Below are positions 1 through 10,207 of a stretch of DNA of 64,000 nt, piece after piece. The stretch comes from Streptomyces sp. NBC_00414. GTDB lineage: Bacteria; Actinomycetota; Actinomycetes; Streptomycetales; Streptomycetaceae. The DNA lies in NCBI RefSeq assembly GCF_036038375.1, contig NZ_CP107935.1, forward strand, positions 2,170,001-2,234,000, read 5' to 3'. Under the pieces are notes generated by a model. It was not told the origin of the DNA, did not search any database, and worked only from the letters and a program-made list of their open reading frames with translations. Every line of letters begins with the position of its first letter. The first letter of the stretch is position 1. The position numbers and the translations under genes were made by a program.

Positions 1-2
1 AC

Positions 3-275
3 ATGTACTCACAGGACGCGATCTCCGGCCACCGCCGCGGCCGCCCCGAACCGACCGCCGAGATGCTCTCCGGAGTGGCCTGCCTCATGTGCGGCACCGA
101 CTACCGGAACTCACCCGACCCCGAGGCCGTGGTGGTCTCCCACCACGACGGCGGGCAGATCCTCGCCTGCCACGGCACCTGCGCGCGCATGGCGTGCGGC
201 TCCGTCAACGGTCTCGGCGAGACGCCCCTCCCGCTGGACGAACGCGTCCGCAGGCACCGGGGCGCCCCGTCCTGA
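3..275 (+). CDS. Small Cys-rich hypothetical protein
   Basis: A 90-residue protein with two cysteine clusters, CLMC at about residues 27-30 and CHGTC...C at about 56-65. Together with HH at 47-48 they could form a small metal-binding knuckle; the metal role is inference. No signal peptide or membrane segment is visible. It begins at the left edge of the window, so the ribosome binding site cannot be seen and the true start may lie upstream. It is codirectional with the dehydrogenase-like gene 103 bases downstream. I do not recognise a family. Confidence 0.6.
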   Translation: MYSQDAISGHRRGRPEPTAEMLSGVACLMCGTDYRNSPDPEAVVVSHHDGGQILACHGTCARMACGSVNGLGETPLPLDERVRRHRGAPS

Positions 276-337
276 CCGGGTCGGCGCCGCAGACCGCACC
301 ACGCGTGCGGGTACGCACACGCACGCGGCGCACCACG

Positions 338-368
338 ACAACGAAATAGCACGACCACAACGAAATAG
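338..368 (+). repeat. 12-bp direct repeat in a 5' leader
   Basis: The 12-mer ACAACGAAATAG occurs at 338-349 and 357-368, immediately before the AGAAGGA ribosome binding site of the next gene. The 19-bp spacing puts the copies about two helical turns apart, so an operator is possible. Nothing else supports that. Confidence 0.4.
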
Positions 369-378
369 AAGGACACGC

Positions 379-1590
379 ATGAGTCTGTTGAGTCTCGGAG
401 TACTCGCCTCCTCCCTCAAGGAGAACGAGTTCCGGCTGCCGTTGCACCCCGCTCACCTCGACCGGATCGCTCCCGACATCCGCGCGAAGATCTTCCTGGA
501 GGAGGGCTACGGCGGACGGTTCGGCGTCGGCGACGACGCGCTCCGGCCGCTGGTGGGCGGACTGCGCTCCCGCGAGCAGCTCCTCGACGAGTGCGATGTG
601 CTCCTGCTGCCCAAGCCGATGCACGAGGACGTCGTCCAACTGCGCCAGGGCCAGGTGCTGTGGGGCTGGCCGCACTGTGTGCAGGACGAGCGGATGACGC
701 AGCTCGCCATCGACCGGCAGCTCAGCCTCATCGCCTGGGAGGCCATGAACCACTGGACCTCCACGGGTGCCTTCAGCGTCCATGTGTTCCACAAGAACAA
801 CGAACTGGCCGGCTACTGCTCGGTGCTGCACGCCCTGCAGCTCGGCGGGCTGACCGGCAGTTACGGCCGCCGGATGCGCGCGGTGGTCATCAGTTTCGGG
901 GCCACGGCGCGCGGGGCGGTCACGGGTCTGGGCGCCATGGGGATCTCCGACGTCACGGTGCTGACGCAGCGTGCCGCCGCCGCGGTCGCCTCACCGATGC
1001 CGTCGGTCGTGATGGGCCACTTCGCCGAGCGTGAGGACGATCCGTCCAAGCTGGAGGCGCTCACCGGGCTCGGTCCGGTGCCGCTCGCGGAGTACCTGGC
1101 CGGGTTCGACGTCATCGTCAACTGCATAAGGCAGGACACCGACGCGCCGCTGACGTTCGTCACCGAGGAGGAGCTCGCGCTGTTCAAGCCGGGGACCTTC
1201 TTCGTCGACGTCTCCTGCGACGAGGGCATGGGCTTCGAATGGGCCCGCCCGACCACCTTCGAGGACCCGATGCCCGCGGTGGGTCCCGGCTGCCACTACT
1301 ACGGCGTGGACCACAGCCCGTCGCACCTGTGGAACTCGGCGACCTGGGAGATCAGCGAGGCGCTCCTGCCCTATCTGCGCAAGGTGCTGAGCGGCCCCAC
1401 GGCCTGGGACCGGGACGCCACGATCAAGAACGCCATCGAGATCCGCGACGGTGTCGTCCTGAACCCGAAGATCCTCTCGTTCCAGCACCGGTCGGCCGCC
1501 TACCCGCACGCCGTCGAGGTCCCGGCTGCCGCGCTGCCGCCGGTTCCCGTCCTCGCCCCGGCGCTGGACACCTCCGCGCAGCCGGCCTGA
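379..1590 (+). CDS. N5-(carboxyethyl)ornithine synthase / alanine dehydrogenase-family oxidoreductase
   Basis: A 403-residue protein of the alanine dehydrogenase/PNT N-terminal superfamily. The first ~130 residues carry the ENEFRLPLHP opening and the conserved LLPKP and WGWPHCVQ segments of carboxyethylornithine synthases. A Rossmann region around residues 165-185 (VVISFGATARGAVTGLGAMG) follows. Family members reduce a keto acid onto an amino acid amine with NAD(P)H. It is longer than the lactococcal carboxyethylornithine synthase (about 310 residues), with a C-terminal extension after residue 340. The start is supported by AGAAGGA seven bases upstream. The substrate cannot be read from sequence; an opine-like or alanine dehydrogenase activity is the alternative. 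Confidence 0.8.
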   Translation: MSLLSLGVLASSLKENEFRLPLHPAHLDRIAPDIRAKIFLEEGYGGRFGVGDDALRPLVGGLRSREQLLDECDVLLLPKPMHEDVVQLRQGQVLWGWPHCVQDERMTQLAIDRQLSLIAWEAMNHWTSTGAFSVHVFHKNNELAGYCSVLHALQLGGLTGSYGRRMRAVVISFGATARGAVTGLGAMGISDVTVLTQRAAAAVASPMPSVVMGHFAEREDDPSKLEALTGLGPVPLAEYLAGFDVIVNCIRQDTDAPLTFVTEEELALFKPGTFFVDVSCDEGMGFEWARPTTFEDPMPAVGPGCHYYGVDHSPSHLWNSATWEISEALLPYLRKVLSGPTAWDRDATIKNAIEIRDGVVLNPKILSFQHRSAAYPHAVEVPAAALPPVPVLAPALDTSAQPA

Positions 1591-1617
1591 CACCGCCCCA
1601 CTCGCCACGCTCCGGTG

Positions 1618-1636
1618 CGCCCCGCGCGCCGGGGCG
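1618..1636. terminator. Weak hairpin between convergent genes
   Basis: A 6-bp GC stem (CGCCCC / GGGGCG) with a 7-base loop sits between the stops of the dehydrogenase-like gene and the convergent LCP gene. It is short and has no T tract, so it is only a candidate. Confidence 0.3.
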
Positions 1637-1639
1637 TGG

Positions 1640-2800
1640 TCACTTCTCCTGCGGGAGTGTCACCGGGCGGTCGTCCCGCAGCTCCGCGAAGAGTGTCCGT
1701 GCCCGGCGGTCGTCCCACTTCACGGCGCTGCCCTTGGAGGTGGCGAAGGCGGGGTCGGACACGGGCACGTTGATCTGCCGGCCGCCGCCCGCCGTGACGC
1801 CCCGCATCGCCCGGAACAGCGTCATGAGGTCCCGCAGGCCGGTGTCCTTGTCGACCACGAGCGTGTCGAGGCCCGCGTCGAGGGTCGGGAAGGACCTGGC
1901 GGGGTTGAGGAGCGTTCCGGGCGTGACGGCCTTCTTCGCGAGGGCGGTCAGGAACCTCTGCTGGTTGCGGGTACGGCCCAGGTCGCCCCGGGCCTCCTGC
2001 TTGCGCTGCCGGACGAACGCCAGTGCCTCGCCGCCGTCGAGGGTCTGGCAGCCCTTGCGCAGGTCGGCGCCCGAGTTGTCGTCCTGGACGTCCCTCTCCA
2101 GGCACATGTCGACGCCGCCGACCGCGTCCACCACCCCGACGAAGCCCGCGAAGCCGATCTCCGCGTAGTGGTCGACGTGCAGCCCGGTGTTGCTCTCCAC
2201 GGCCCGTACGAGCAGGCCGGGGCCGCCGAGGGAGAACGCGGCGTTGAGCTTGTCCGGCTCGGCGCGGTAGCTCCTGCCGGTCTCGGGGCGGACGTACGGC
2301 GGGATGGTCACCCAGGAGTCGCGCGGCAGGCTCAGCATGGTGGTGCCGTTCGCGCCGGTGTGCAGCAGGATCATCGAGTCGGTGCGGCGGCCCTCGGCCG
2401 AGCCGGTCCGCAGGTCCTTCCTGGCCTGCTCGGACAGGCCGGCCCGGCTGTCGGAGCCCACGATCAGGTAGTTGGTGCCCTTTCCGTCCGGCGCGCGGTC
2501 CGGGAGCGCGCCGAGGTCGACCTCCTGGTCCAGTTCGGTGTCGGCCCACACGTAGGTGCCGGCGGAGGCCGTGACCAGCACGGCGAGCAGCAGGACAGTC
2601 CCCCGCACGACCCTGCGGCGCCGGGTGGGGCGGGGTTTCGGGGACCGGCCGCTGTTCGCGTCCCGGTGCGGCCGGCTCCCGTCGTCCGTGCGGCCCGGTG
2701 TGGCGGGCGAGGGCATGCCGGGCAGTGGTGCCGTGCGCGTCGAGGGCGGGGCTCCGGTCCCGCGCCCCGACCACGACCCGTGGTCGGTCCCGTCGTTCAT
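1640..2800 (-). CDS. LCP (LytR-CpsA-Psr) family protein
   Basis: A 386-residue type II membrane protein: a Pro/Arg-rich cytoplasmic tail of about 62 residues, one transmembrane segment (about 64-86), then an extracellular LCP domain. Typical LCP stretches are present: NYLIVGSDSR, RRTDSMILLH, LSLPRDSWV, KLNAAFSLGG, GVDMCL and the Arg-rich AFVRQRK...GDLGRTRNQQ. LCP enzymes transfer undecaprenyl-linked glycans onto peptidoglycan or other wall acceptors. It lies directly downstream of the glycosyltransferase gene, in the same direction, which suggests it attaches or processes that glycan. ATG at 2800 has GGACAGG upstream; an in-frame GTG at 2833 is a possible earlier start. Confidence 0.88.
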   Translation of the reverse strand: MNDGTDHGSWSGRGTGAPPSTRTAPLPGMPSPATPGRTDDGSRPHRDANSGRSPKPRPTRRRRVVRGTVLLLAVLVTASAGTYVWADTELDQEVDLGALPDRAPDGKGTNYLIVGSDSRAGLSEQARKDLRTGSAEGRRTDSMILLHTGANGTTMLSLPRDSWVTIPPYVRPETGRSYRAEPDKLNAAFSLGGPGLLVRAVESNTGLHVDHYAEIGFAGFVGVVDAVGGVDMCLERDVQDDNSGADLRKGCQTLDGGEALAFVRQRKQEARGDLGRTRNQQRFLTALAKKAVTPGTLLNPARSFPTLDAGLDTLVVDKDTGLRDLMTLFRAMRGVTAGGGRQINVPVSDPAFATSKGSAVKWDDRRARTLFAELRDDRPVTLPQEK

Positions 2801-2845
2801 CCGCCTGTCCAGTCCTTCGGCACCTGGGGTCACCCCGTCACGGGG

Positions 2846-4924
2846 TCATCTCGTGGGCAGACTCTTATACGGTGCGGGGTCGCCGATCTGTTCAGCGGCG
2901 GTGCCGGAACGCTTCATGATCTGCCACTTCAGCCGGCTGCCGAGCAGGAAGGCGACCACGGACTGGATGACGACGAGGTACATCAGCTGCCGGTAGACGA
3001 CGAGCTGGAACGGCATCCACCACAGGGTCCGTACGCGTTCCCCGTCGAGCTTCAACGCGTAACCGGCGCAGGCCAGTTGGACGCCCATGAAGCCGAACCA
3101 GACCGCGGCCGAGCTGAACGGGTCGAGGAACAGCATGCCGTACAGGGCGAAGACGTCGATGACCGGGGCGAGCAGCGGGAGCACGACCTGGAAGACCGCG
3201 AGGTAGGTGAGTCCGCGGCGGCCGAAGCGCCCTGCGACTCCCGTCTCCAGGACGGCGCCGCGGTGCTTCCACATGGCCTGGATCGTGCCGAAGCACCAGC
3301 GGTAGCGCTGGCGCCACAACTGCCGCAGTGAGGTGGGCACTTCGGTCCAGGCGACGGCGGACTCCTCGTAGAGAACGCGCCAGCCGGCCCGCCACAGGGC
3401 CATCGTGAGGTCGGTGTCCTCGGCCAGGGTGTCGTCGCTGACCCCGCCGACGCCGGTCAGCGCGTCCCGGCGGAAGGCCCCGATCGCGCCGGGCACGGTG
3501 GTCATGCACTCCAGCACCTCGAACATGCGGCGGTCGAGGTTGAAGCCGAAGCAGTACTCCAGGTGCTGCCACTTGGCGAGCAGGCCCCGCCGGTTGCCGA
3601 CCTTGGTGTTGCCGCTGACGGCGCCGACGGCCGGGTGCGCGAGTGGCTGGACGAGGTGGTGGACGGCGTCCGGTTCGAAGACGGTGTCGGCGTCCACCAT
3701 GACGAGGATGTCGTGACCGGCGTACTCCAGGCCGTTGTTGAGGGCGGCGGCCTTGCCCGCGTTGGCCTTGCGGATCACCAGCACCCGTGCGTCACCGACG
3801 CCTTCGGCGAGTTCGGCCGTACGGTCCGTGGAGCCGTCGTCGATCACGATGATCTGCAGCCGGGGGTAGTCGGAGGCGAGCAGCGAGCGGACGGTGGCCT
3901 CGATCCCGGCCTCCTCGTTGTAGGCGGGCACGAGCACGGTGACCGGTTCCGTCACCTCCCGCAGCCAGGGCGCGCCGGGCCGGGAGCGTTCGAGCCGGCG
4001 GACATGGGCGCGGGCGAAGTGGACGAGCAGCAGCAGTCGCAGCACTCCGAGGGCGCCGGCGATGCCGAGCGTCCAGGTCATCGCGTTCGAGAACGCGCGC
4101 CCCAGCCAGGCGGCCCGGATCAGCGCGGTACCGCTCCAGCGCTCGACGGCCGACACCCCTGCGTACGGGGCGAGTCGAGTCCCCTCCGAGACGGTGGTGA
4201 AGCGGTCGGCACCCGGGTCGCGGAGCAGCTTCTCCGTCTCCCGGTACGCGGTCGCGGTCTGGCTGAACTGGCGGACCAGGCCCTGGGCGGGTTTGCGGGA
4301 CGCCTTGTCGGCGGCGACCAGGACATAGCCCTGGGCGGTGGCGCGCCGGGCCGCCGCCCACTCGCGGCCGCAAAGGGTGTCGGGCGAGGTGGTCCGCGGC
4401 ATCCTCAGCAGGTTGGTGCGCAGGTCCGCGGTGCCCGCCAACACGCTCTGTGTCAGCTCAAGTTCGGCGGAGAAGCGGAGCGGGGAGGTCTCGCCCAGGA
4501 CGGCTCCGGTGTAGGTGTTGGAGCCGATCTCGTGGCCCTCGGCGCGGATCCGGCGTACGAGGTCCGGGTGACGGGCGGCCTGGGAGCCCAGGAGGAAGAA
4601 GGTCGCGCGGGCCCGGTGCTTCTTCAACAGGTCGAGAAGACGCGGGGTCCGGACGGGGTCGGGGCCGCCGTCGAAGGTCAGCGCGACGGTGCGGGCGGGC
4701 ATCGAGGCGGTCTGTACGCCGTTGCGGTTGATGCCGATGACGGGACCGCCGCGGGCGACTGCGTCGGGCGCGGGCGAGGTGCAGGCGGACCGCTCGTCGG
4801 CGGCGTCGACCTCGTGGTTGGTCCAGCCCTCGAAGAGAAGGGCCGCGAACATCGCGGGCAGGACGAGTATCAGTAACAGCCAGTGCCCTCGCGGGTCGCG
4901 GGACTGCTTGTGGCGGGCCCTCAC
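2846..4924 (-). CDS. Bifunctional NodB-like domain / family 2 glycosyltransferase (MatB/PgaC-like)
   Basis: A 692-residue membrane protein. After an N-terminal membrane segment (about 15-37) comes a NodB/polysaccharide-deacetylase fold (about 75-230), a second membrane segment, then a processive GT2 domain with VLVPAYNEE, DDGSTDRT, VDADT, EDTDL and QRYRWCFG, and C-terminal membrane helices. The GT2 part resembles poly-N-acetylglucosamine synthases such as PgaC/IcaA and the Streptomyces MatB aggregation protein. The deacetylase metal triad looks lost: TFDGGP replaces TFDDGP, and GSNTYTG replaces the usual GNHTxSH. Deacetylation is therefore doubtful. GTG at 4924 is preferred because GGGAGGGG precedes it; an in-frame GTG at 5005 lacks such a site. 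Followed 45 bases later by the LCP gene. Confidence 0.85.
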   Translation of the reverse strand: MRARHKQSRDPRGHWLLLILVLPAMFAALLFEGWTNHEVDAADERSACTSPAPDAVARGGPVIGINRNGVQTASMPARTVALTFDGGPDPVRTPRLLDLLKKHRARATFFLLGSQAARHPDLVRRIRAEGHEIGSNTYTGAVLGETSPLRFSAELELTQSVLAGTADLRTNLLRMPRTTSPDTLCGREWAAARRATAQGYVLVAADKASRKPAQGLVRQFSQTATAYRETEKLLRDPGADRFTTVSEGTRLAPYAGVSAVERWSGTALIRAAWLGRAFSNAMTWTLGIAGALGVLRLLLLVHFARAHVRRLERSRPGAPWLREVTEPVTVLVPAYNEEAGIEATVRSLLASDYPRLQIIVIDDGSTDRTAELAEGVGDARVLVIRKANAGKAAALNNGLEYAGHDILVMVDADTVFEPDAVHHLVQPLAHPAVGAVSGNTKVGNRRGLLAKWQHLEYCFGFNLDRRMFEVLECMTTVPGAIGAFRRDALTGVGGVSDDTLAEDTDLTMALWRAGWRVLYEESAVAWTEVPTSLRQLWRQRYRWCFGTIQAMWKHRGAVLETGVAGRFGRRGLTYLAVFQVVLPLLAPVIDVFALYGMLFLDPFSSAAVWFGFMGVQLACAGYALKLDGERVRTLWWMPFQLVVYRQLMYLVVIQSVVAFLLGSRLKWQIMKRSGTAAEQIGDPAPYKSLPTR

Positions 4925-5153
4925 CGAGCGCCGCCCCTCCCCCCGGCCGCTCTTCTCCCCTCCCCGGCGTCGGTGGCCGATGCGCGGGAAGGAGTCTGCT
5001 GCCACTGGCTGGCGGGGCCGGAGTTACGCATGGGGCGCGAGTCTAGCCACAGCTCCGCGGTCGCACGGGGCCGACGCCGAGCCTCACAGGAAGGCTTCAC
5101 AAGAAGGGGCGCGTCCCGCTCAAGGTCCCGGGTGAGGCCGGTCGTTGAGGCGT

Positions 5154-5950
<797 letters not shown>

Positions 5951-5954
<4 letters not shown>

Positions 5955-6766
5955 CGCGGGCTCCTCAGGTCAAGGGCGGACTCCAGCTTCCGGGCGCCCG
6001 CGACGAGTGCCCGGGTGTAGTCGGCCTTCGGCGCGGTGACGACGTCCAGGACGGGGCCCTCCTCGACGGCCCGGCCGTCCTTCATCACCAGGACCCGGTC
6101 GGTGACCTTGGCCACCACGGCGAGGTCGTGGCTGACGAACAGCACGGCCATCTCCCGTTCGCGCACGAGACTGTCGAGCAGTTCCAGCATCTCGGCCTGG
6201 ACGGACACGTCGAGCGCGGTGGTGGGTTCGTCGGCGATGAGCAGGCCCGGTTCGCAGGCCAGCGCCATGGCGAGGGCGACGCGCTGGCGCTGCCCGCCGG
6301 AGATCTCGTGCGGGAAGGCGCGGGCGATGCGGTCCGGTTCGGTCAGCCTGACCCGGACGAGCGCTTCGGTGACGGCGGTGTTCAGTTCCCGGCCCTTGAG
6401 ACCGGTCCTGCGGGCGAGCGGTTCGGCGATCTGGCGGCCCATCCGCATCAGCGGGTCGAGGGCGGTCAGGGGCTCCTGGAAGACCACGGCCGCGTCCCGG
6501 CCGCGTACGGCGTTCAGGCGCTTCTCGGGGGCGCCGACGATCTGGGTGCCGGCCAGTTCGACGCTGCCGGTGGCGGTCATGCCGTCGGGCAGCAGGCCCA
6601 GCAGGGCGAGCGTGGTCAGGGACTTGCCGGAACCGGACTCGCCGATGAGGCCGAGCCGTTCGCCGCTGCCGACGGTGAAGGAGAGGTCGTCGACGAGGGT
6701 GTGCCCGTCGTCGGTACGCACGGTCAGGCCGCGTACGTCGAGAAGGGTGGTGCCCGGGGTGGTCAT
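5951..6766 (-). CDS. Oligopeptide/dipeptide ABC transporter ATPase (OppD/DppD-like)
   Basis: A 271-residue ABC ATPase with Walker A GESGSGKS (about 42-49), the Q-loop FQEPLTALDP, signature ISGGQRQRVALAMA, Walker B LLIADEPTTALD and switch VLFVSHDLAVV. It is shorter than classical OppD (about 330 residues) and ends at TRALVAGARKL, without the long C-terminal Cys-containing region that binds an iron-sulfur cluster in some relatives. The start at 6766 overlaps the permease stop (ATGA), which fixes it; longer in-frame extensions upstream run inside the permease gene. Confidence 0.92.
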
Positions 6767-7644
6767 GTGCGCCTCCGGCGGGTCGCCGGGTCGAGGGTGT
6801 CGCGCAGCCCGTCGGCGATGAGGTTGACGCCGACGACGAGCACGACCAGCAGGAAGCCGGGGGCCAGCGCGCCCGCGGGAGCGGTGGTGAAGGTGGCCTG
6901 TGCTTCCTGGAGCATGCGGCCCCAGGAGGCGTTGGGCGGCGGGGCCCCGAGGCCGAGGTAGGACAGTCCGGCCTCGGCGAGCACGGCGAGGCCGAACTGG
7001 AGCGCCAGGTTGACCACGAGGGTGGGCCAGATGTTCGGCAGGACGTGTCCGGCGACCGTACGCGGCCAGGAGGTGCCCGAGGTCCGTGCGGCGGTGACGT
7101 AGTCCCGCGCCAGGACCCGCTTGACGAGGATCCGGACGAGCCGGGCGACCACCGCGCTCTGCGCCAGGCCGATGGCGAGGATCGCGGAGCCGAGGGTGGC
7201 CGAGCGGGCGGCGACGACGAGCATCGCGAGCAGCAGTGTCGGGAAGGCGATGAGGATGTCGAGGAACGCGGCGAGGGTGTCGTCGAGCCAGCCCTGCGCG
7301 AACGCGGCGAGCACCCCGAGGGTGACCCCGACGAGCGCGGCGATCGCGACCGAGCCCAGACCCGCCTGCACGGCGATACGGGCGCCGGTCATCAGCTGGG
7401 TGAGCAGGTCCCGGCCCAGCTTGTCCGTACCGAGCAGGTGTCCGTCGCCCGGTCCGGCGAGCCGGCCGCCGGAGGTGTCGTCGGCGTCGAAGGGCAGCCA
7501 GACGAGCGAGAGGAGAGCGAGCAGCGCGATCAGGGCGGTCAGCGCGCAGCCCGCGAACAGCGTGGCGGAACGGCGGCGGCGCGAGACCGGCGTCGTCGTC
7601 CCAGTGGGCTCCGTCTCCTTGAGCGGGGCGGCCGGCAGGGTCAT
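6763..7644 (-). CDS. Peptide ABC transporter permease (OppC/DppC-like)
   Basis: A 293-residue integral membrane subunit. A basic tail (SRRRR) precedes the first membrane helix (about 26-46). The periplasmic-side motif GTDKLGRDLLTQLMTGARIAV is typical of DppC/OppC, and the EAA-loop region (about 190-215) contacts the ATPases. About six membrane helices can be counted. The ATG overlaps the stop of the OppB-like gene. It forms the transmembrane heterodimer with that protein. Confidence 0.92.
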   Translation of the reverse strand: MTLPAAPLKETEPTGTTTPVSRRRRSATLFAGCALTALIALLALLSLVWLPFDADDTSGGRLAGPGDGHLLGTDKLGRDLLTQLMTGARIAVQAGLGSVAIAALVGVTLGVLAAFAQGWLDDTLAAFLDILIAFPTLLLAMLVVAARSATLGSAILAIGLAQSAVVARLVRILVKRVLARDYVTAARTSGTSWPRTVAGHVLPNIWPTLVVNLALQFGLAVLAEAGLSYLGLGAPPPNASWGRMLQEAQATFTTAPAGALAPGFLLVVLVVGVNLIADGLRDTLDPATRRRRT

Positions 7645-8606
7645 CGGGCACCTCCGGAGAGCCGTCCGCGCAGGCGCGGGTCGATGATCCGCTGGACCAG
7701 GTCGGCGGTGAAGCCGATCAGGAGCACGGCGAGGGTCGAGACGAACAGGACGCCCTGGACGACCGGGTAGTCGTGCTGGGCGATACCGGTGGCGAGCAGT
7801 GAGCCGAGTCCGGGCAGCGCGTACACCGACTCGACGACGACCGCGCCGAGCAGGGTCGAGGCGAGTTCGATCCCGAGGATGGAGATCACGGGTACGGAGG
7901 CGTTGCGCAGCCCGTGCCGCCACATGGCACGCGGGAAGGACGCCCCGAGGGCCCGGGCGGTGCGCAGATAGTCGCTGCCGAGGACGTCGAGGGTGGCGGA
8001 GCGGACGTACCGGATCAGGGAGGCGCCCATCACGAGGGCGATGGTGACCACCGGCAGGACGAGCGAGCGGACGGCCTCGGCGGGCTCGGCCCAGCCGTCC
8101 TGAGGGAAGCCGCCGGAGGGCAGCCAGCCCGCGTTCAGGGCGAACACCGCGATGAGGATCATGCCGAGCCAGAACACCGGGACGGCGATGCCCAGTTGGG
8201 AGATCCCGCTGAGGACCGCCCCGTACCAGGTGTGGCGCTTGTACGCGGCCAGGAAGCCGACGGGTACGGCGATGACGACGGCCAGGACGAACGCGGCCAG
8301 TGTCAGCGGGACGGTGACGTTCAGGCGGGCGCTGACCTCGGGGCCGACCGGCAGCGAGCTGACGAACGACGTGCCGAGGTCGCCGCCCGCCAGTTGCCCG
8401 AGCCAGTGGGTGAACTGCTCGGGCAGCGGCCGGTCGGAGCCGATGGAGTGGCGGGCCGCGGCGATCTGTTCCGGGCTCGCGCCCACCGAGGTGAGCGCGT
8501 TGGCCGGGTCGCCGGGAAGCAGGCGCAGCAGTACGAAGAGCACCACGCTCGCCAGGGCCAGCGACACCAGGAGGAACGCCAGGCGGCGCAGGAGATAGCG
8601 CCCCAT
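7641..8606 (-). CDS. Peptide ABC transporter permease (OppB/DppB-like)
   Basis: A 321-residue membrane protein starting MGRYLLRRLAFLLVSL, the standard OppB N-terminal helix, followed by the LLPGDPA motif, the cytoplasmic EAA loop (RYVRSATLDVLGSDYLRTARALG, split here only as a description of residues about 195-217) and six predicted helices. Its ATG overlaps the final base of the binding-protein stop (TGATG), so synthesis of the receptor and channel is translationally coupled. Confidence 0.92.
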   Translation of the reverse strand: MGRYLLRRLAFLLVSLALASVVLFVLLRLLPGDPANALTSVGASPEQIAAARHSIGSDRPLPEQFTHWLGQLAGGDLGTSFVSSLPVGPEVSARLNVTVPLTLAAFVLAVVIAVPVGFLAAYKRHTWYGAVLSGISQLGIAVPVFWLGMILIAVFALNAGWLPSGGFPQDGWAEPAEAVRSLVLPVVTIALVMGASLIRYVRSATLDVLGSDYLRTARALGASFPRAMWRHGLRNASVPVISILGIELASTLLGAVVVESVYALPGLGSLLATGIAQHDYPVVQGVLFVSTLAVLLIGFTADLVQRIIDPRLRGRLSGGAR

Positions 8607-10132
8607 CAGCCCTTCTTCTTGATGTCGTAGGCGTAGAACTGGGAGTTGAGGCCGTTGAGCGGGTAGCCGGAGAGCTTGCTGCTCGCGACGACGATCTGCG
8701 GGTAGAGGTAGAGCCAGTCGCTGGCCGCGTCCTCGGCGGTCCTGCGGTTGACCTTCTTCAGCAGGTCGGTCTGCTCGTCGGTCGTGGCGGCCTCCTCGGC
8801 CTGCTCGACCCACTGGGTGACCTGCTTGTCGTCGTAGCCCCAGTAGAAGTCGGGGTTGCCGTACCAGACCAGGTCGCGGTCGTTGACGTGCTCCTGGAGG
8901 GTGGCCGTGAAGTCGCGGTTCTTGTAGACCTTCGTGTACCACTCGTCCGGCGTGATCGTGTTGATCTTGACGGTGATGCCGACCTTGGCGAGCTGGGACT
9001 TGATGAAGGTCGCGGCCGTGGGGTGCGGGTCGTAGTTCGGGGTGTCGAGGGTGAAGCTGAAGCCCTTGGCGTAACCGGCCTCGGCGAGCAGCTTCTTCGC
9101 CTTGGTGACGTCGTACGCGTTGACGTCGGTGAGGTCCTCGTACCAGGGGTCGGTGGGCGGCACCATCGAGCCGATGAGCTTGCCGTAGCCGCCCCAGACG
9201 GATTCGAGGAGCTTCTTGTCGTCGATGGCGGCGGAGACGGCCTGGCGGACCTTGACGTCCGTGAACGGCTTGGCCTTGTCGTTGAAGGCGAGCAGCAGCT
9301 TGGTGGTGGAGTCGCCGTCGTTGACCTTGTAGTTCTTGTTGCTCTTGAACTGCTCCAGGGCGTCGGGCGACTGCTCGCTGGTGACCACGTCGACGGCGTT
9401 GGTCAGCAGCGCGTTGTTCAGCGCGCTGGCGTCCTTGTAGTAGTGGTAGACGGCCTTCTTGTTGGCGGCGGCGTCGCCCCAGTAGCCGGGGAAGCGGTCG
9501 AGGCTCAGGGCGGAGCCGCGGGTCCACTTGGCGAGCTTGTAGGGGCCGGTGCCGTCCTCGGTCGTCTTCAGGTTCTTCGCGTCGGAGTTGATGATCCAGA
9601 CGTAGGAGAGGTTGTAGACGAAGGAGATCGACTTCTTCGACAGGGTGACCTTGACGGTCTTCGCGTCGGGGGTGGCGATGTCCTTGACGACTTCGAGGTT
9701 GCTCTTGCGGGCGGACTGCGAGTCCTTCGCGAGGACCTTCTCCAGGCTGTACTTGACGTCGGCGCTGGTCAGTTCCTTGCCGCTGTGGAACTTCACGCCG
9801 TCGCGCAGGGTGAAGGTGTAGGTGAGGCCGTCCTTGCTCACCTCGTGGTCCGCGGCGAGGAGTTTCTCGACCTTGCCGTCGTCGGTGAGCTTGAAGAGAC
9901 CCTCGTAGACGTTGCCGTTGAGGGCCTCGGTGACGCCCTGGCCGCCGCCCGCGGTGTTGTCGAGGTTCTGCGGCTCGTAGAGGGAGCCGATGTTCACCGT
10001 GGCGTTCTTGTCCCAGCTGCCGCCCGAGGCGCTGCTTCCGCCGGAGCCGCCGCAGGCGGTGAGACCGAGGGCGAGGGTGGCCACGGTGGCGGTGCCGTAG
10101 AGGGACGCTCTGTTCTTGCTGTTCTTGCTCAT
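8606..10132 (-). CDS. Peptide-binding lipoprotein of ABC importer (family 5 SBP)
   Basis: A 508-residue solute-binding protein. The N-terminus has Lys residues, a hydrophobic stretch and lipobox LGLTACGG, so it is a lipoprotein with modified Cys at about residue 27. Family 5 features include NVYEGLFKLTDDGKVEKLLA, the YTFTLRDGVKFHSG signature (about 110-123) and VRQAVSAAID. It captures di- or oligopeptides, or possibly other ligands such as nickel chelates, for the permease encoded downstream. First gene of the operon running to 5154. The rather high Lys content is usual for these receptors. Confidence 0.92.
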   Translation of the reverse strand: MSKNSKNRASLYGTATVATLALGLTACGGSGGSSASGGSWDKNATVNIGSLYEPQNLDNTAGGGQGVTEALNGNVYEGLFKLTDDGKVEKLLAADHEVSKDGLTYTFTLRDGVKFHSGKELTSADVKYSLEKVLAKDSQSARKSNLEVVKDIATPDAKTVKVTLSKKSISFVYNLSYVWIINSDAKNLKTTEDGTGPYKLAKWTRGSALSLDRFPGYWGDAAANKKAVYHYYKDASALNNALLTNAVDVVTSEQSPDALEQFKSNKNYKVNDGDSTTKLLLAFNDKAKPFTDVKVRQAVSAAIDDKKLLESVWGGYGKLIGSMVPPTDPWYEDLTDVNAYDVTKAKKLLAEAGYAKGFSFTLDTPNYDPHPTAATFIKSQLAKVGITVKINTITPDEWYTKVYKNRDFTATLQEHVNDRDLVWYGNPDFYWGYDDKQVTQWVEQAEEAATTDEQTDLLKKVNRRTAEDAASDWLYLYPQIVVASSKLSGYPLNGLNSQFYAYDIKKKG

Positions 10133-10207
10133 GGGTTTCAGGTGCCTTCGCTACGAGGAGCCGCGGGGTGCTGCCCGGTGCTGCGGGATTCGGTGAGGAG
10201 GGGGCGA

